A DNA stretch of 64,000 bases from Brevibacillus thermoruber 423 (GTDB lineage: Bacteria > Bacillota > Bacilli > Brevibacillales > Brevibacillaceae), in contig NZ_KE695654.1 of assembly GCF_000454065.1 (NCBI RefSeq), positions 186,836 through 250,835 on the forward strand, in the 5' to 3' direction. Position 1 is the stretch's first letter. Each line of letters opens with the position of its first letter. The translations under genes were made by a program, and so were the position numbers. The notes under the pieces were generated by a model that made no database searches, was not told where the DNA came from, and worked only from the letters and a program-made list of their open reading frames with translations. Of this stretch, positions 1 to 8,717 are shown one piece after another.

Positions 1-985
1 AATAGCCGGAAATCGCGCCGAGAATGCCTCCGACAACCAGCGGGATTGCCGTGGAGACGACCCCGACCATCAACGAGATCCGGGCGCCAAACACGATTCG
101 TGAAAACAGGCATCTGCCGAAATTATCCGTACCGAACGGATAAGCCAGGCTGGGGGATTGAAGGATCGCCCCGTAATTGTTGTTGATGGCGACTCCGTAG
201 CTGAACGTAAAGTAGCTGCAGACGGACAGGGAAAACAGAAAAATGATAAAGAACAACCCCAACATCGATGTGGTATGTCGGGTGAGCCGTTCCCACACGT
301 CTTCCCATTTTGCCGCAGCCGGACTGCCGTGTTGACGAATGCCGGCGAGAAGGTTCAGTCCCAGCAGCAGCGCAAACAGATTGCCGGTTGCCGCAGTCAG
401 GATGAGCGGATAGGCCAGATATTTCAACCAGGAAGGAACATGAGGTCCCCTCACATATTTCGAGACGAGCAGGAACGCGACCAGATGAAAAAGAGCGATC
501 GCCAGCAGAACGAACATGGCAGCCAGGAACGTATTGGCGACATACGGTTTGAACAGATTCAATGCCGATACGGCTATCACAAACAGCCCGGTAAGCACCA
601 TGTACACGGCAAAGGTGTAGGCGGGTGTTTTCTGTTTTTTTATCAAGGTAAAGGCAGATGTGACCACAAACAGATTTCCCGTCAGAATACTGAGCAATTG
701 CACATAGCCAAACGCTCTCGTCGCGTTTTGAATGGCACCGTGAGCCAGGATGTCTTTTTTGATCATGGCCGTGATGATGACCTGCAAAACGGTAAAAACA
801 GCGTAGGCCGCAGATGCGGCGAAACCATAAGGATGAACGGTATGGTTGGTGAAGTCATAGCTGTTCAGCAGCAGGATCACCGTCAGGGTCAGCGACAGAA
901 TCCAGGCAAAACTGGCCTGACTGTATTCCTGGGAGGCTTTCAGCTTGAACTGGTTTTCTTGTTTGACAGCATACGTCGTACTCAT
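1..985 (-). CDS. OppC-type peptide ABC transporter permease with extended N-terminus (partial, runs off the window)
   Basis: Reading back from an ATG at 985 the frame stays open to base 1, so the 3' end is missing. The first ~280 residues hold several hydrophobic segments unrelated to a normal OppC start. Only then comes the canonical permease opening: [11 protein letters not shown] followed by [14 protein letters not shown], matching the GTDxxGRD signature that lies near residue 95 in ordinary OppC/DppC proteins. The extra module is therefore about 190 residues. It follows the OppB-type gene after 13 bases, so the two are one operon, and it lies divergent from the fused ATPase. Role inferred: membrane subunit of an oligopeptide or nickel-type importer. 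Substrate unknown. Confidence 0.85.
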   Translation of the reverse strand, partial: MSTTYAVKQENQFKLKASQEYSQASFAWILSLTLTVILLLNSYDFTNHTVHPYGFAASAAYAVFTVLQVIITAMIKKDILAHGAIQNATRAFGYVQLLSILTGNLFVVTSAFTLIKKQKTPAYTFAVYMVLTGLFVIAVSALNLFKPYVANTFLAAMFVLLAIALFHLVAFLLVSKYVRGPHVPSWLKYLAYPLILTAATGNLFALLLGLNLLAGIRQHGSPAAAKWEDVWERLTRHTTSMLGLFFIIFLFSLSVCSYFTFSYGVAINNNYGAILQSPSLAYPFGTDNFGRCLFSRIVFGARISLMVGVVSTAIPLVVGGILGAISGY

Positions 986-998
986 GATTGCACCCGTT

Positions 999-2480
999 TC
1001 AGTTTTGTTTCAACTTGGACCGGATTCTGGGATCGAAAAAGGCGTATAACATGTCGACAACCATGTTGACCAGCGAAATGGTGATCGCCGTATACACGAC
1101 ACCGCCCATGATGCCGGGAATATCGGGGATGAATTGCTTGTCTACAATATAGCTGCCGATTCCGCTGATATTGAACACTTTTTCCGTCACAGATGAGCCG
1201 CCCAGCATACCGCCGAACTGCAGGCCAATGACGGTGATGATCGGGATGATCGCATTTCGCACGGCATGCTTCAGCAGCACCTGTCGTTGGCCCAGGCCTT
1301 TCGCTCTGGCGGTCAGGATATAATCTTCATGCATAACCTCCAGCGTGGCGGATCGCGTCATTCTGGCTACGGCGGCCGTTAACCCCGTTCCCAGCACAAC
1401 TACCGGCATGATGATGGACAGCCAGTTTTGCGGATTGTAGCTTGCCGGCAGCCAGTGGAGCTTGATCGAGAACGTCAAAATGAACACAAGTCCCTGCCAA
1501 AAGTTTGGAATCGACAAGCCGATCAAGGCGACAAACATAAACGTATAGTCAAAGAACGTATTACGCTTCACGGCGGAAATGATCCCCATCGGCAGGGCGA
1601 TCGCCATGGCCAGCAGCAGCGAAAAGACCGTCAGCGCAAGCGTGATCGGGAACTTTCTGGCGATGGTCGACGTAATCTCTTCGTTGCCGGCAAACGATTT
1701 GCCCAGATCAAACGTGAAAATGCCTTTGATGTTGTGCCATAGCTGAACGAGATAAGGCTGATCCAAGCCGTACATGCTATTGAACGCGGCAATCTGCTCG
1801 GCCGTAGCCGTTTCCCCCAGGATGTTGGCGGCTGGATCAAACGGCGACAGATACAAAATCGTAAAGACGATGACGGCCACGCCCAGAATGACGAACACGC
1901 TCATGACCAGTCTCTCCACAACGTATTTCAGGTACGGATTGCGATAGAGAAACAGCAGCACATACATGAGCAAGCCCGGAAGAAACGATGCCAGCAAAAA
2001 TACCGGATGCTCAATGAGTGACGTGAACGTGTCGACAAAGCTCACTCTCTTCTGCTGGCCCTGCTGCAGCTTCTGCTCGGTTCGCTCCTTGATCGCCGCC
2101 CGAAACTGTGCTTCCGTTATCGTTTCCACTTGTCTGTTCAGTTCCCGCTGACTGACTTGCTGTCCGAAGAAACGGTGCTTTCGCAGCAGCTGCTCCATAA
2201 TCTCCGCGCGCAGTTCATCCTTGTAACCGGACGCCATCAGTTCGCGTGTGGTGTTGGCCAATTCGGACGAGTAGGGGTCCGTTTTTCGCTTGTATACATG
2301 CACGAGCCATACCGCAAGATGAACGGGAGCCCCCAACAGCAGGAGCAGATAACGGTACGGAGGATCTGCGAACATTTTGCGGTAGGTTGCGCTGATGATG
2401 GCCGTCAGATTCGTTGCCTCAAACGTTCTGGTTGCTTCTGTCCCCACAACCTTCCAGCCCCCTGATTCCCAAAATTGCAT
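999..2480 (-). CDS. OppB-type peptide ABC transporter permease with long N-terminal extension
   Basis: 493 residues, against about 310 for ordinary OppB/DppB. The canonical permease begins near residue 186 ([19 protein letters not shown]) and carries the BPD transporter EAA-like loop ([21 protein letters not shown]). The first ~185 residues contain a hydrophobic segment ([17 protein letters not shown]), a long charged helix-rich stretch rich in Glu, Lys and Gln, and another membrane segment ([20 protein letters not shown]). The start ATG overlaps the -35 box of the divergent ATPase gene. Its partner permease downstream also has an extra N-terminal membrane part, so the extension is a shared property of this transporter. 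Family assignment is firm; the extension has no function I recognise. Confidence 0.9.
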   Translation of the reverse strand: MQFWESGGWKVVGTEATRTFEATNLTAIISATYRKMFADPPYRYLLLLLGAPVHLAVWLVHVYKRKTDPYSSELANTTRELMASGYKDELRAEIMEQLLRKHRFFGQQVSQRELNRQVETITEAQFRAAIKERTEQKLQQGQQKRVSFVDTFTSLIEHPVFLLASFLPGLLMYVLLFLYRNPYLKYVVERLVMSVFVILGVAVIVFTILYLSPFDPAANILGETATAEQIAAFNSMYGLDQPYLVQLWHNIKGIFTFDLGKSFAGNEEITSTIARKFPITLALTVFSLLLAMAIALPMGIISAVKRNTFFDYTFMFVALIGLSIPNFWQGLVFILTFSIKLHWLPASYNPQNWLSIIMPVVVLGTGLTAAVARMTRSATLEVMHEDYILTARAKGLGQRQVLLKHAVRNAIIPIITVIGLQFGGMLGGSSVTEKVFNISGIGSYIVDKQFIPDIPGIMGGVVYTAITISLVNMVVDMLYAFFDPRIRSKLKQN

Positions 2481-2503
2481 AATCCCGATATGTTTAGTAT
2501 ATT
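2475..2503 (+). promoter_or_regulatory. Sigma-A-type promoter for the fused Opp ATPase
   Basis: TTGCAT at 2475-2480 and TATATT at 2498-2503 are separated by 17 bases. The start codon of the ATPase lies about 45 bases downstream. The -35 box overlaps the start codon of the divergent OppB-type gene, so the two transcription units are tightly interlocked. Confidence 0.5.
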
Positions 2504-2547
2504 TTATGGTAGCATTTGTTCATAGTCAATAGCAGGTGAGAGAAAAG

Positions 2548-4287
2548 ATGGAGCCCATTTTGCAAGTAAAAGAGTTGTCCGTATCCTTTCAATCCCGCGG
2601 CGAGGAAGTTCAGGCCGTGCGCGGCGTAAGTTTCGAGATTCACAAGGGAGAGACGTTGGGCATTGTAGGCGAATCGGGAAGCGGCAAGAGCGTGACTGCC
2701 CGCTCCATTATGCGGCTGCTCCCTTCTCCCCCTTCCTTTATCAAAGAAGGTGAAATTGTTTTCCTGGGCGAAAACCTGGTGCACAAAACGGAAAAGGAAA
2801 TGGAACACATTCGGGGACGGGACATCGGCATGATTTTTCAAGACCCGATGACGTCCCTGAACCCCACCATGACAATCGGAACGCAAATAGCGGAGAGCTT
2901 GATCAAGCATCAGCATTTGTCGAAAAAAGAGGCGGAAACGCAGGCCATGGACATGCTGAAACTGGTCGGCATCCGAAACAGCGAAGCCCGTTACCATCAG
3001 TACCCGCACGAGTTTTCCGGCGGCATGCGGCAGCGGGTGATGATTGCCATGGCACTGGCCTGCCGTCCCGCCCTGCTGATTGCGGATGAACCGACGACGG
3101 CACTTGATGTCACCATCCAGGCCCAGATTCTGAATCTGATGAAAACCATGCAGCAGCGGTTTGGTACGTCCATTCTGCTGATCACGCATGACCTTGGCGT
3201 CGTGGCCGGCATGTGTGACCGCGTTGTCGTCATGAAGGACGGAGAAATTGTCGAGACGGGAACGACGGAAGAGATTTTTGCCACTCCCCGTCATCCGTAT
3301 ACGTTGAAATTGTTACACGCGCTTCCGCGTTTGGATGAGAAAAAGAAAGCGAAACCCGCCCCGCTCGTTTTGACCAGGTCGGACAACGACCGGCCGTTCA
3401 TCGAAGTCAGGTCGCTCAAAAAATATTTCGACCTGGGAAAAGGGAATATCCTGAAAGCGGTCAACGGCGTCAGCTTTCACATTAACCGGGGGGAAACACT
3501 GGGCGTCGTGGGCGAATCCGGCTGCGGCAAATCGACGACGGGACGCACGATTTTACGTTTGCACGAGCCGACCGGCGGAGAAGTGCTGTACGATGGGATG
3601 TCGATTAACCGGCTGTCCGCGAAGGAAATGAAGATCATGCGCCGTTACATGCAAATGATCTTTCAGGACCCGTACGCGTCGCTGAATCCCCGGCTGCGAG
3701 TTCTGGATATTATTGGAGAAGCGCTTGATGTGCAAAAACTGGCGGGGAGCAAGCTGGAACGGCAGAAGCGGGTCGAGGAATTGCTGGACATGGTCGGGCT
3801 TGATCCCTCTTTTGCCATGCGTTATCCGCACGAGTTCTCAGGAGGACAGCGCCAGCGAATCGGAATCGCCCGTGCGCTTGCGGTCAATCCTCAATTCATT
3901 GTGTGCGACGAGCCTCTCTCCGCTCTCGACGTCTCGATTCAGGCGCAGGTCGTCAAGCTGCTGGAGGAGCTTCAGCACCGTCTCGGTCTGACGTACCTGT
4001 TCATCGCGCATGATCTCTCGATGGTCAAGCATATCAGCGACCGCGTAGCCGTTATGTACATGGGGAAAATTGTCGAGCTGGCCGAAAGCGAAGAGCTGTA
4101 TGCCAATCCACTGCACGACTATACGAAGACATTATTGGCGGCCATTCCGGTTCCCGATCCGCGGATTGAGTCGAAAAAGAAAAGAGTGCTCATGGACGAG
4201 CAGGATGAAGGAGACAAGTATAATCTGGAGCATTCCGAGCTTGTCGAAGTGTCCAAAGGACATTGGGTGGCCCTTCCCACCAAGTGA
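2548..4287 (+). CDS. Fused OppD-OppF peptide ABC transporter ATP-binding protein
   Basis: Two complete ABC ATPase domains in one chain of about 579 residues. Walker A motifs GESGSGKS (near residue 42) and GESGCGKS (near 322); signature motifs SGGMRQRV (near 157) and SGGQRQRI (near 430); Walker [10 protein letters not shown] and CDEPLSALD. Each half carries the oligopeptide/dipeptide-type C-terminal tail ([12 protein letters not shown] and [12 protein letters not shown]). An in-frame GTG lies 12 bases upstream, but the ATG at 2548 has AGGTGAG about 8 bases before it and is preferred. It energises the two permeases encoded divergently. No binding-protein gene is visible in the window. OppDF fusions are known in bacterial transporters of this family. 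Confidence 0.92.
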   Translation: MEPILQVKELSVSFQSRGEEVQAVRGVSFEIHKGETLGIVGESGSGKSVTARSIMRLLPSPPSFIKEGEIVFLGENLVHKTEKEMEHIRGRDIGMIFQDPMTSLNPTMTIGTQIAESLIKHQHLSKKEAETQAMDMLKLVGIRNSEARYHQYPHEFSGGMRQRVMIAMALACRPALLIADEPTTALDVTIQAQILNLMKTMQQRFGTSILLITHDLGVVAGMCDRVVVMKDGEIVETGTTEEIFATPRHPYTLKLLHALPRLDEKKKAKPAPLVLTRSDNDRPFIEVRSLKKYFDLGKGNILKAVNGVSFHINRGETLGVVGESGCGKSTTGRTILRLHEPTGGEVLYDGMSINRLSAKEMKIMRRYMQMIFQDPYASLNPRLRVLDIIGEALDVQKLAGSKLERQKRVEELLDMVGLDPSFAMRYPHEFSGGQRQRIGIARALAVNPQFIVCDEPLSALDVSIQAQVVKLLEELQHRLGLTYLFIAHDLSMVKHISDRVAVMYMGKIVELAESEELYANPLHDYTKTLLAAIPVPDPRIESKKKRVLMDEQDEGDKYNLEHSELVEVSKGHWVALPTK

Positions 4288-4373
4288 TTTCCGCGTGAGC
4301 GCGGCAGCAGGGGGCTGTACGGAAAACACGGCAGACATGATCAAGTGTGAAAATTCCCTGCATGAAAGGCATT

Positions 4374-4408
4374 CAGCGTGTAGACAACGAGTACGAGTCT
4401 ACACGCTG
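4374..4408. terminator. Perfect 12-bp inverted repeat, possible terminator
   Basis: CAGCGTGTAGAC at 4374-4385 and its exact reverse complement at 4397-4408, with an 11-base loop. It lies between the convergent ATPase and Mrr-like genes. There is no good T-run on either side, so it may be a bidirectional terminator or another structured element. Confidence 0.45.
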
Positions 4409-4470
4409 TATATTGCCATACATATTTTTGCAAATCTGCGAATCAATATCTCTCTTTAGAATGAGGCACT

Positions 4471-5103
4471 TCATAAGCTTTTTATCAGCTTTTCAGCCTT
4501 GATATCTTTTTTCATTTCTAGATTCGCATTCTTATAATCTGACCAAGATTCCAAAATAATTCTTGGTTCCGCTTCTATGATGTCCTTGGCTTTCTCCAAA
4601 TCGCCTTGCTTGAACGCATGAATAATTGCGATTAAATCCTGACGATCTAACAATTTTACGTGATTGATGCCAGCTAACGTTTCACATGAAGTTGTGAAAC
4701 TGGTTGACGCAATCACAATAGACTTTTTGGCTTTGTAATATCTCATTGAGGAATAGACCTGTTGGACAGCAGCGATTCCAACTGGATTGTTGATATCTTG
4801 GCGTTTAGCCTGAATCACGTTTCGTACTCCGGAACGATCCGTGAAAACAAGGTCAGCGCCAAAATCTCCGCTTCCTACCGTCTTATAGACTCCCGTATAC
4901 CCCAAAGCAACAAAAAGGCGGTAGAGGTACAGCTCGAATTCATGACCATCTGTCATCTTGTCAATATCTTTTATATCGATTTTTAACGGGTCAAAATCTT
5001 TTTGCACAGGGATAGGAAACTTCTTTGAGCCAAATATTTTGGAACCGGCAATAAACATAATCATAAAAACAATCACAATGATGGCTAAGATGGAATAAAA
5101 CAT
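4471..5103 (-). CDS. Membrane-anchored Mrr-like restriction endonuclease-fold protein
   Basis: About 210 residues. An N-terminal transmembrane segment (MFYSILAIIVIVFMIMFIAG) is followed by an Mrr-type nuclease domain. The active-site pattern is visible: GHEFELYLYRLFVALGY helix, then GDFGADLVF (catalytic Asp) and VIQAKR (the QxK of the PD-(D/E)xK fold). The start is set at the ATG at 5103, which has GGAGGA 4 bases upstream; a TTG 42 bases further upstream also has a Shine-Dalgarno-like AAGGA. Mrr-fold proteins with membrane anchors are widespread and mostly uncharacterised. No methyltransferase or specificity subunit is nearby, so a classical restriction system is unlikely. Role: probably DNA cleavage or defence, inferred from fold only. 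Confidence 0.8.
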   Translation of the reverse strand: MFYSILAIIVIVFMIMFIAGSKIFGSKKFPIPVQKDFDPLKIDIKDIDKMTDGHEFELYLYRLFVALGYTGVYKTVGSGDFGADLVFTDRSGVRNVIQAKRQDINNPVGIAAVQQVYSSMRYYKAKKSIVIASTSFTTSCETLAGINHVKLLDRQDLIAIIHAFKQGDLEKAKDIIEAEPRIILESWSDYKNANLEMKKDIKAEKLIKSL

Positions 5104-5184
5104 GCTTCCTCCGAAACTCCTGCTAATTGCTCGTTTTTTCGACAATCAATTCCTTGAATGTCCTTATTACGTGCTATCTCATCT

Positions 5185-5559
5185 CTAAGACTTCCGCCAA
5201 AACGTTGAACAGTCTGCTTTATCCCGAATGTTAAATTCAATGATTTTCGCAAGCAGATCGTAATGGACCGGCTTATTCCACGGGATTCGAAACAATCCCT
5301 TGGTAGCGCTGTAGCCAGCCTGTGCAATCTCATCGGCAAACCGCGCAATGCCCGCTTCTTCTGGTGAAACGCTTAAATGCTGCTTCGCTGTGGAAAAGGC
5401 AATGATAAATGTGCCGTGGTCGGTAAACATGGGCGTATTCCACTTGATATGCGGTTCCAAATTGGGGAATGTATTGGCAACCCACGCCAACACTTCCTTT
5501 GTCCGCTCACGGTGGTCGGGGTTATCAATGCCTGCCAAATACGTTGCAAAAACTTCCAT
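5185..5559 (-). CDS. DUF1801 / YdhG-like protein
   Basis: About 124 residues matching the DUF1801 (YdhG/Fra-like) family: the hallmark [20 protein letters not shown] and the later [19 protein letters not shown] are clear. The start at 5559 is chosen because GGGAGG lies 7 bases upstream; the frame extends 10 codons further without a better site. Family members have been linked to iron handling in Bacillus, but the biochemical role is not settled. The leader upstream resembles that of the YdeI-like gene at 7126-7719, another family relative. Confidence 0.75.
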   Translation of the reverse strand: MEVFATYLAGIDNPDHRERTKEVLAWVANTFPNLEPHIKWNTPMFTDHGTFIIAFSTAKQHLSVSPEEAGIARFADEIAQAGYSATKGLFRIPWNKPVHYDLLAKIIEFNIRDKADCSTFWRKS

Positions 5560-5604
5560 GCGGCTGCCTCCCATCATCATGTCGTGCAACGTACTCCAAC
5601 TTGC

Positions 5605-5685
5605 CTGTTAGCGTTATGATTGCCGTCAGTCTCACACGTTATGTCCAGCCGAAAACATTATAAACGTCGACCACCAGGCAGCGAT
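5605..5685. repeat. Duplicated leader element, copy A
   Basis: This segment upstream of the YdhG-like gene aligns with 7756-7836 upstream of the YdeI-like gene. Shared blocks include GTTAG, CCGTCAGTCT, ACACGTTAT and CCAGGCA in the same order and spacing. Read on the coding strand it follows a TATAAT-like box, so it would lie in the 5' untranslated leader or promoter-proximal region. Confidence 0.6.
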
Positions 5686-5713
5686 GCCATTTGCCTGCTG
5701 TACGCCGCCTTTT

Positions 5714-6151
5714 TCAGTTATAGGCATACACAACGTCAATAAAACCATCTTCGTCAGGCTCGTTGGACAGAGGAATAAATCCGACGGACAAAAATAGTCG
5801 TTTGCTTGCTTCGTTCGTGTGGAAAATACCGCCGATGATTTGTTTGATTCCCGTATTAGCGTATGTATCTATGATTTGCTGCAGTGCTTTTTTTCCATAC
5901 CCTTTGCGCCTGTAATCAGGGTTTATGATGATGGATATGTATGCCTTGTCCTTTTCTCTTTCCACATCGATTTTACCGATAAACTCGTTCTGGCTTGCGA
6001 TCAGCCAACAGTCATAGTCAGAATTTGAAGCGACATAATGGATAAATTCCTCTGTCAGTTTTTCAACATGAAAGCTGTCAGCATCGCGGTACCAGCTGTT
6101 TACAATCGGAATGTGTTCAATGTGGATGTCGTGAAAAATAAGATCGGCCAT
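5714..6151 (-). CDS. GNAT-family N-acetyltransferase
   Basis: About 145 residues with the acetyl-CoA-binding motif A RRKGYGKKAL preceded by the beta-4 strand AYISIIINPDY, and the motif-B end NEASKRLFLSVGF typical of RimI/RimJ-like GNAT proteins. The start at 6151 (MADLIFHD) is chosen because GGAGGGG lies just upstream; the frame is open 48 codons further but without a ribosome-binding site. Acceptor substrate unknown. It sits in the AT-rich accessory run between two DUF1801-type genes. Confidence 0.85.
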   Translation of the reverse strand: MADLIFHDIHIEHIPIVNSWYRDADSFHVEKLTEEFIHYVASNSDYDCWLIASQNEFIGKIDVEREKDKAYISIIINPDYRRKGYGKKALQQIIDTYANTGIKQIIGGIFHTNEASKRLFLSVGFIPLSNEPDEDGFIDVVYAYN

Positions 6152-6204
6152 CGTTGCTTCCCCTCCAAAATTCCGAAAAATTTGCACGATCTGTTCTTTC
6201 CGAT

Positions 6205-6924
6205 TTACTTGAACAAGAGAGGGAGCAGGATCACTTGATTGATGACGTGCGTAGAGATATGTCCGAGCATCGCATATGCTAATCCATGCTTCCAATATAA
6301 ATAGCCGTATCCAATCCCCGGCAAAAAGTTGAGCAGCAACGTACGGGTGACAGACAGCGGGCTTACACCAAGCATTTGTGCAGTCGCCGGAAGATGTCCA
6401 GCCGCAAACAGGAGCGCGGCGACGACAATACCCGCTATGTAAATTCCGTTGCTATTCGCAGATCTCGTCATTTTGCTGGCAATCCATATAATGAGCGTCA
6501 TTAGTCCGAACCGCAGCAGTATTTCTTCAATGATGCCTCCGTATAATACACTGCCAAGAAAATAAAGCCAGGAGAATGCAAATTTCTCATCCAGTCCCAA
6601 CGCTTCGGCAAATACAAGCTTTTCCGGAATGGCGATCAAGCAGGCAGACAAGAGTCCGATGGCTACTGCCGCGGCAATGCTTTTTCTGTTATACATAAAA
6701 GGTTTGTTCAAACCTACTTTTGGCGAAGCCCACAAACCTGCCATCGTGGCAATCCCCGCCAATACTGCTGTTTGCAGCATCGCCACGATGATCATGACGT
6801 TTTTTGACCCCAGTTTGGCGACAATTTCCCTTTCCATTTCAGGCGTTAACGACATGACTTGATATGCGCCTATCACCGCACCTGCCACCAATCCTAAAAT
6901 GAATACAGCGATTACGTTTTTCAT
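6205..6924 (-). CDS. CPBP-family intramembrane metalloprotease (CAAX protease-like)
   Basis: About 239 residues with at least six hydrophobic segments. The Abi/CPBP motifs are present: GGIIEEILLRFG (EExxxR, motif 1), LLFAAGHLP (FxxxH, motif 2) and GHISTHVINQ (motif 3). These glutamates and histidines form the catalytic site in this family. The ATG at 6924 is preferred since the ATG 9 bases upstream touches the GGGAG ribosome-binding site. Family members process prenylated or self-immunity peptides or act in stress responses; the target here is unknown. Confidence 0.87.
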   Translation of the reverse strand: MKNVIAVFILGLVAGAVIGAYQVMSLTPEMEREIVAKLGSKNVMIIVAMLQTAVLAGIATMAGLWASPKVGLNKPFMYNRKSIAAAVAIGLLSACLIAIPEKLVFAEALGLDEKFAFSWLYFLGSVLYGGIIEEILLRFGLMTLIIWIASKMTRSANSNGIYIAGIVVAALLFAAGHLPATAQMLGVSPLSVTRTLLLNFLPGIGYGYLYWKHGLAYAMLGHISTHVINQVILLPLLFK

Positions 6925-7040
6925 CGTTAACATCTCCCAACAATCTCATCGCGTGGCGTTCCTTCACATGCCCCCGCAACAAGATTTGATTACATGCCAT
7001 ATCCTCAGGTGAGGTGAGTTGCAGCAGCCATTGAAGTCGC

Positions 7041-7069
7041 TTACGCCCATTTTGTCATATATTACCTCC
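7041..7069 (-). other. Five-codon ORF behind an optimal ribosome-binding site
   Basis: On the minus strand GGAGG (7065-7069) is followed after 6 bases by ATG and codons for MTKWA, then TAA at 7041. It lies about 120 bases upstream of the CPBP gene. It may be the 5' stump of a deleted gene or a leader ORF; nothing else supports either. Confidence 0.3.
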
Positions 7070-7125
7070 ATAAAGCAATTCCAGACTGGGAGCCTGCGTT
7101 ACATACGCGCCCGTTCGTTTATGGC

Positions 7126-7719
7126 CTAATCATGCAATCCCTTTCCGTTGAGAATATGCTGCACATATTTTTCAATCCGTGACTCACGCGTTTTGGATTG
7201 TTTGGGTTTAGAAAAATAAAGAATGTATGCTCTTTGCCGTCCCGGCGTCAATGCTTCAAAGGCAGTTTTCAAGGCAGGCATTTCAGCAAATTTCTTTTGC
7301 AGTTCTTCAGGAATGGTGAGTTCTGCCTTCTTGCTGCCATCCACTTTCAAACCGGCTTTTTCCACTTCAATCGCTTCATGAATATAGGCTTTCAAGATGG
7401 GTTCCATCTCGATGATTTCTTCCACGTTGGTGAAGCGAATCTGACGCGCCGCCTGTACATGTTCCGTTTGTCGGATGAGAATCCCGTGGGCATCCTGCAG
7501 CAAGGCCCCTTTGTGAAACAGCAGCGCACAATATTCTTTAAATCCATGTATGAGAACTACGTTTTTCTTCTCATACGTGTAACAAGGATGCATCCACTTA
7601 AATTCTTCGGTCAGCCCACAGTCAAGAACGATATTGCGCAACGTCTCATATTCTGCCTTCCATTTTGTTGCTTTCCTGATAAATTCATCAACTTTCGGAT
7701 TCATTCTACTGCTAGCCAT
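7126..7719 (-). CDS. YdeI-like protein (DUF1801 / bacteriocin-protection superfamily)
   Basis: About 197 residues. The N-terminal half is a DUF1801 domain (EEFKWMHPCYTYEKKNVVLIHGFKEYCALLFHKGAL split over the hallmark W-x-P and F-x-K-G positions). The C-terminal part, ending in TPGRQRAYILYFSKPKQSKTRESRIEKY, is the OmdA/YdeI-type tail. This layout matches Bacillus YdeI. Start at 7719 has AAGGGG upstream; a further ATG 17 codons upstream lies in the duplicated leader. Role not established; the OmdA-like tail is associated with bacteriocin protection in the family name only. Confidence 0.8.
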   Translation of the reverse strand: MASSRMNPKVDEFIRKATKWKAEYETLRNIVLDCGLTEEFKWMHPCYTYEKKNVVLIHGFKEYCALLFHKGALLQDAHGILIRQTEHVQAARQIRFTNVEEIIEMEPILKAYIHEAIEVEKAGLKVDGSKKAELTIPEELQKKFAEMPALKTAFEALTPGRQRAYILYFSKPKQSKTRESRIEKYVQHILNGKGLHD

Positions 7720-7755
7720 GAAGAACACCCCTTCTTCAATGTTTTGATCACTTCT

Positions 7756-7836
7756 GCCCGTTAGTTTCATCCTTTCCGTCAGTCTGACACGTTATTTGTC
7801 AGTCGGAAATGTGATAATTTTCGAACAACCAGGCAC
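7756..7836. repeat. Duplicated leader element, copy B
   Basis: Second copy of the element at 5605-5685, upstream of the YdeI-like gene. On the coding strand it contains two GACTGAC units about one and a half helical turns apart; the second unit is exact in both copies and the first is GGCTGGAC in copy A. Confidence 0.55.
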
Positions 7837-7872
7837 CCCGGGACCCCGGGGCAAATCCAGCCAAACACGAAA

Positions 7873-7913
7873 AGGATTGAGCTTCGCCCCATGCAAAGCT
7901 CAATCCTCTCATA
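7873..7913 (-). terminator. Rho-independent terminator of the BKACE/GntP/SDR operon
   Basis: Perfect 12-bp stem: AGGATTGAGCTT at 7873-7884 pairs with 7896-7907 around an 11-base loop. On the minus strand the stem ends in a short T-rich run. It sits 10-50 bases after the stop codon of the SDR gene. Confidence 0.75.
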
Positions 7914-7923
7914 GATTTTTTAT

Positions 7924-8649
7924 CTAAATGGAAAGTCCGCCATCGACAGGAATTACAGCGCCATTGATATAGCTGGCCTCATCGCTTGCCAGGAATACAT
8001 ACACATTCACGACATCCCTTGGTTGTCCCAGCCGTCGGAGAGCGATTTTCTCCTTCATGCCTTGAAGTATAGATTCCGGCATTTTCTCTGTCATCGGGGT
8101 CACGATAAAGCCGGGAGCCACAGCGTTCACAAGAATTCCCTTCCTGCCAAGCTCTTTTGCCCACGTTTGTGTCATGGCAATCACCGCCGCTTTCGATGCG
8201 GCATAATTCGTTTGACCGAAATTCCCCATTCTCCCCACAATGCTGCTTGTATTAATGATTCTGCCAGCGCCTTCCCTGATCATATGAGGTACTACCGCTT
8301 GTGTACAATGAAAGACACCGGTTTGGTTAATGGAGATCACGCGATCCCACTGTTCCTGCGTCATCTTTACAAGCGTAGCGTCCATGGTGATTCCGGCATT
8401 ATTGATCAAGACATCAATTTTTCCATATCGGTTGATTACTTCACTGACCATCCAGTCCACTTGATCGCGTCTGGATACGTCAACGGCCAGTCCGAGGCCA
8501 TTCACCTCGTTTGCCACTTTTTCCACCTGCTGCGGATCGCAATCAACGACAACAACATGTGCCCCTTCGTTTGCGAAACATACACTCGCTTCTTTGCCTA
8601 TTCCCCCTGCTCCTCCCGTAATGATGACAACTTTCCCCGCCAGTTTCAT
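7924..8649 (-). CDS. Short-chain dehydrogenase/reductase, FabG-like
   Basis: About 241 residues, a classical SDR. NAD(P)-binding TGGAGGIGKE near the N-terminus, NNAG (INNAGIT), catalytic Ser in NTSSIVG and YxxxK in TNYAASKAA, then the PG motif VAPGFIVTPMT. An Asp at the end of beta-2 (VVVDCDPQQ) suggests NAD preference. The ATG at 8649 has AGGAG 8 bases upstream; the longer frame begins with a GTG 9 bases earlier. It is the last gene of the LacI-controlled operon, so it probably oxidises a hydroxyacid substrate and is unlikely to be the fatty-acid FabG. Inference from context. Confidence 0.85.
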   Translation of the reverse strand: MKLAGKVVIITGGAGGIGKEASVCFANEGAHVVVVDCDPQQVEKVANEVNGLGLAVDVSRRDQVDWMVSEVINRYGKIDVLINNAGITMDATLVKMTQEQWDRVISINQTGVFHCTQAVVPHMIREGAGRIINTSSIVGRMGNFGQTNYAASKAAVIAMTQTWAKELGRKGILVNAVAPGFIVTPMTEKMPESILQGMKEKIALRRLGQPRDVVNVYVFLASDEASYINGAVIPVDGGLSI

Positions 8650-8717
8650 GCGCGACACTCCTCATCACATTTTCGAATCCATCTATATGAGTTGCAATCA
8701 ATCTCTATTTGTCAAAA

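Noticed and set aside
7832..7853. GC-rich repeat CCCCGGGACCCCGGGG
   Set aside because: A short low-complexity palindrome in a gap; no evidence of function beyond the neighbouring terminator.
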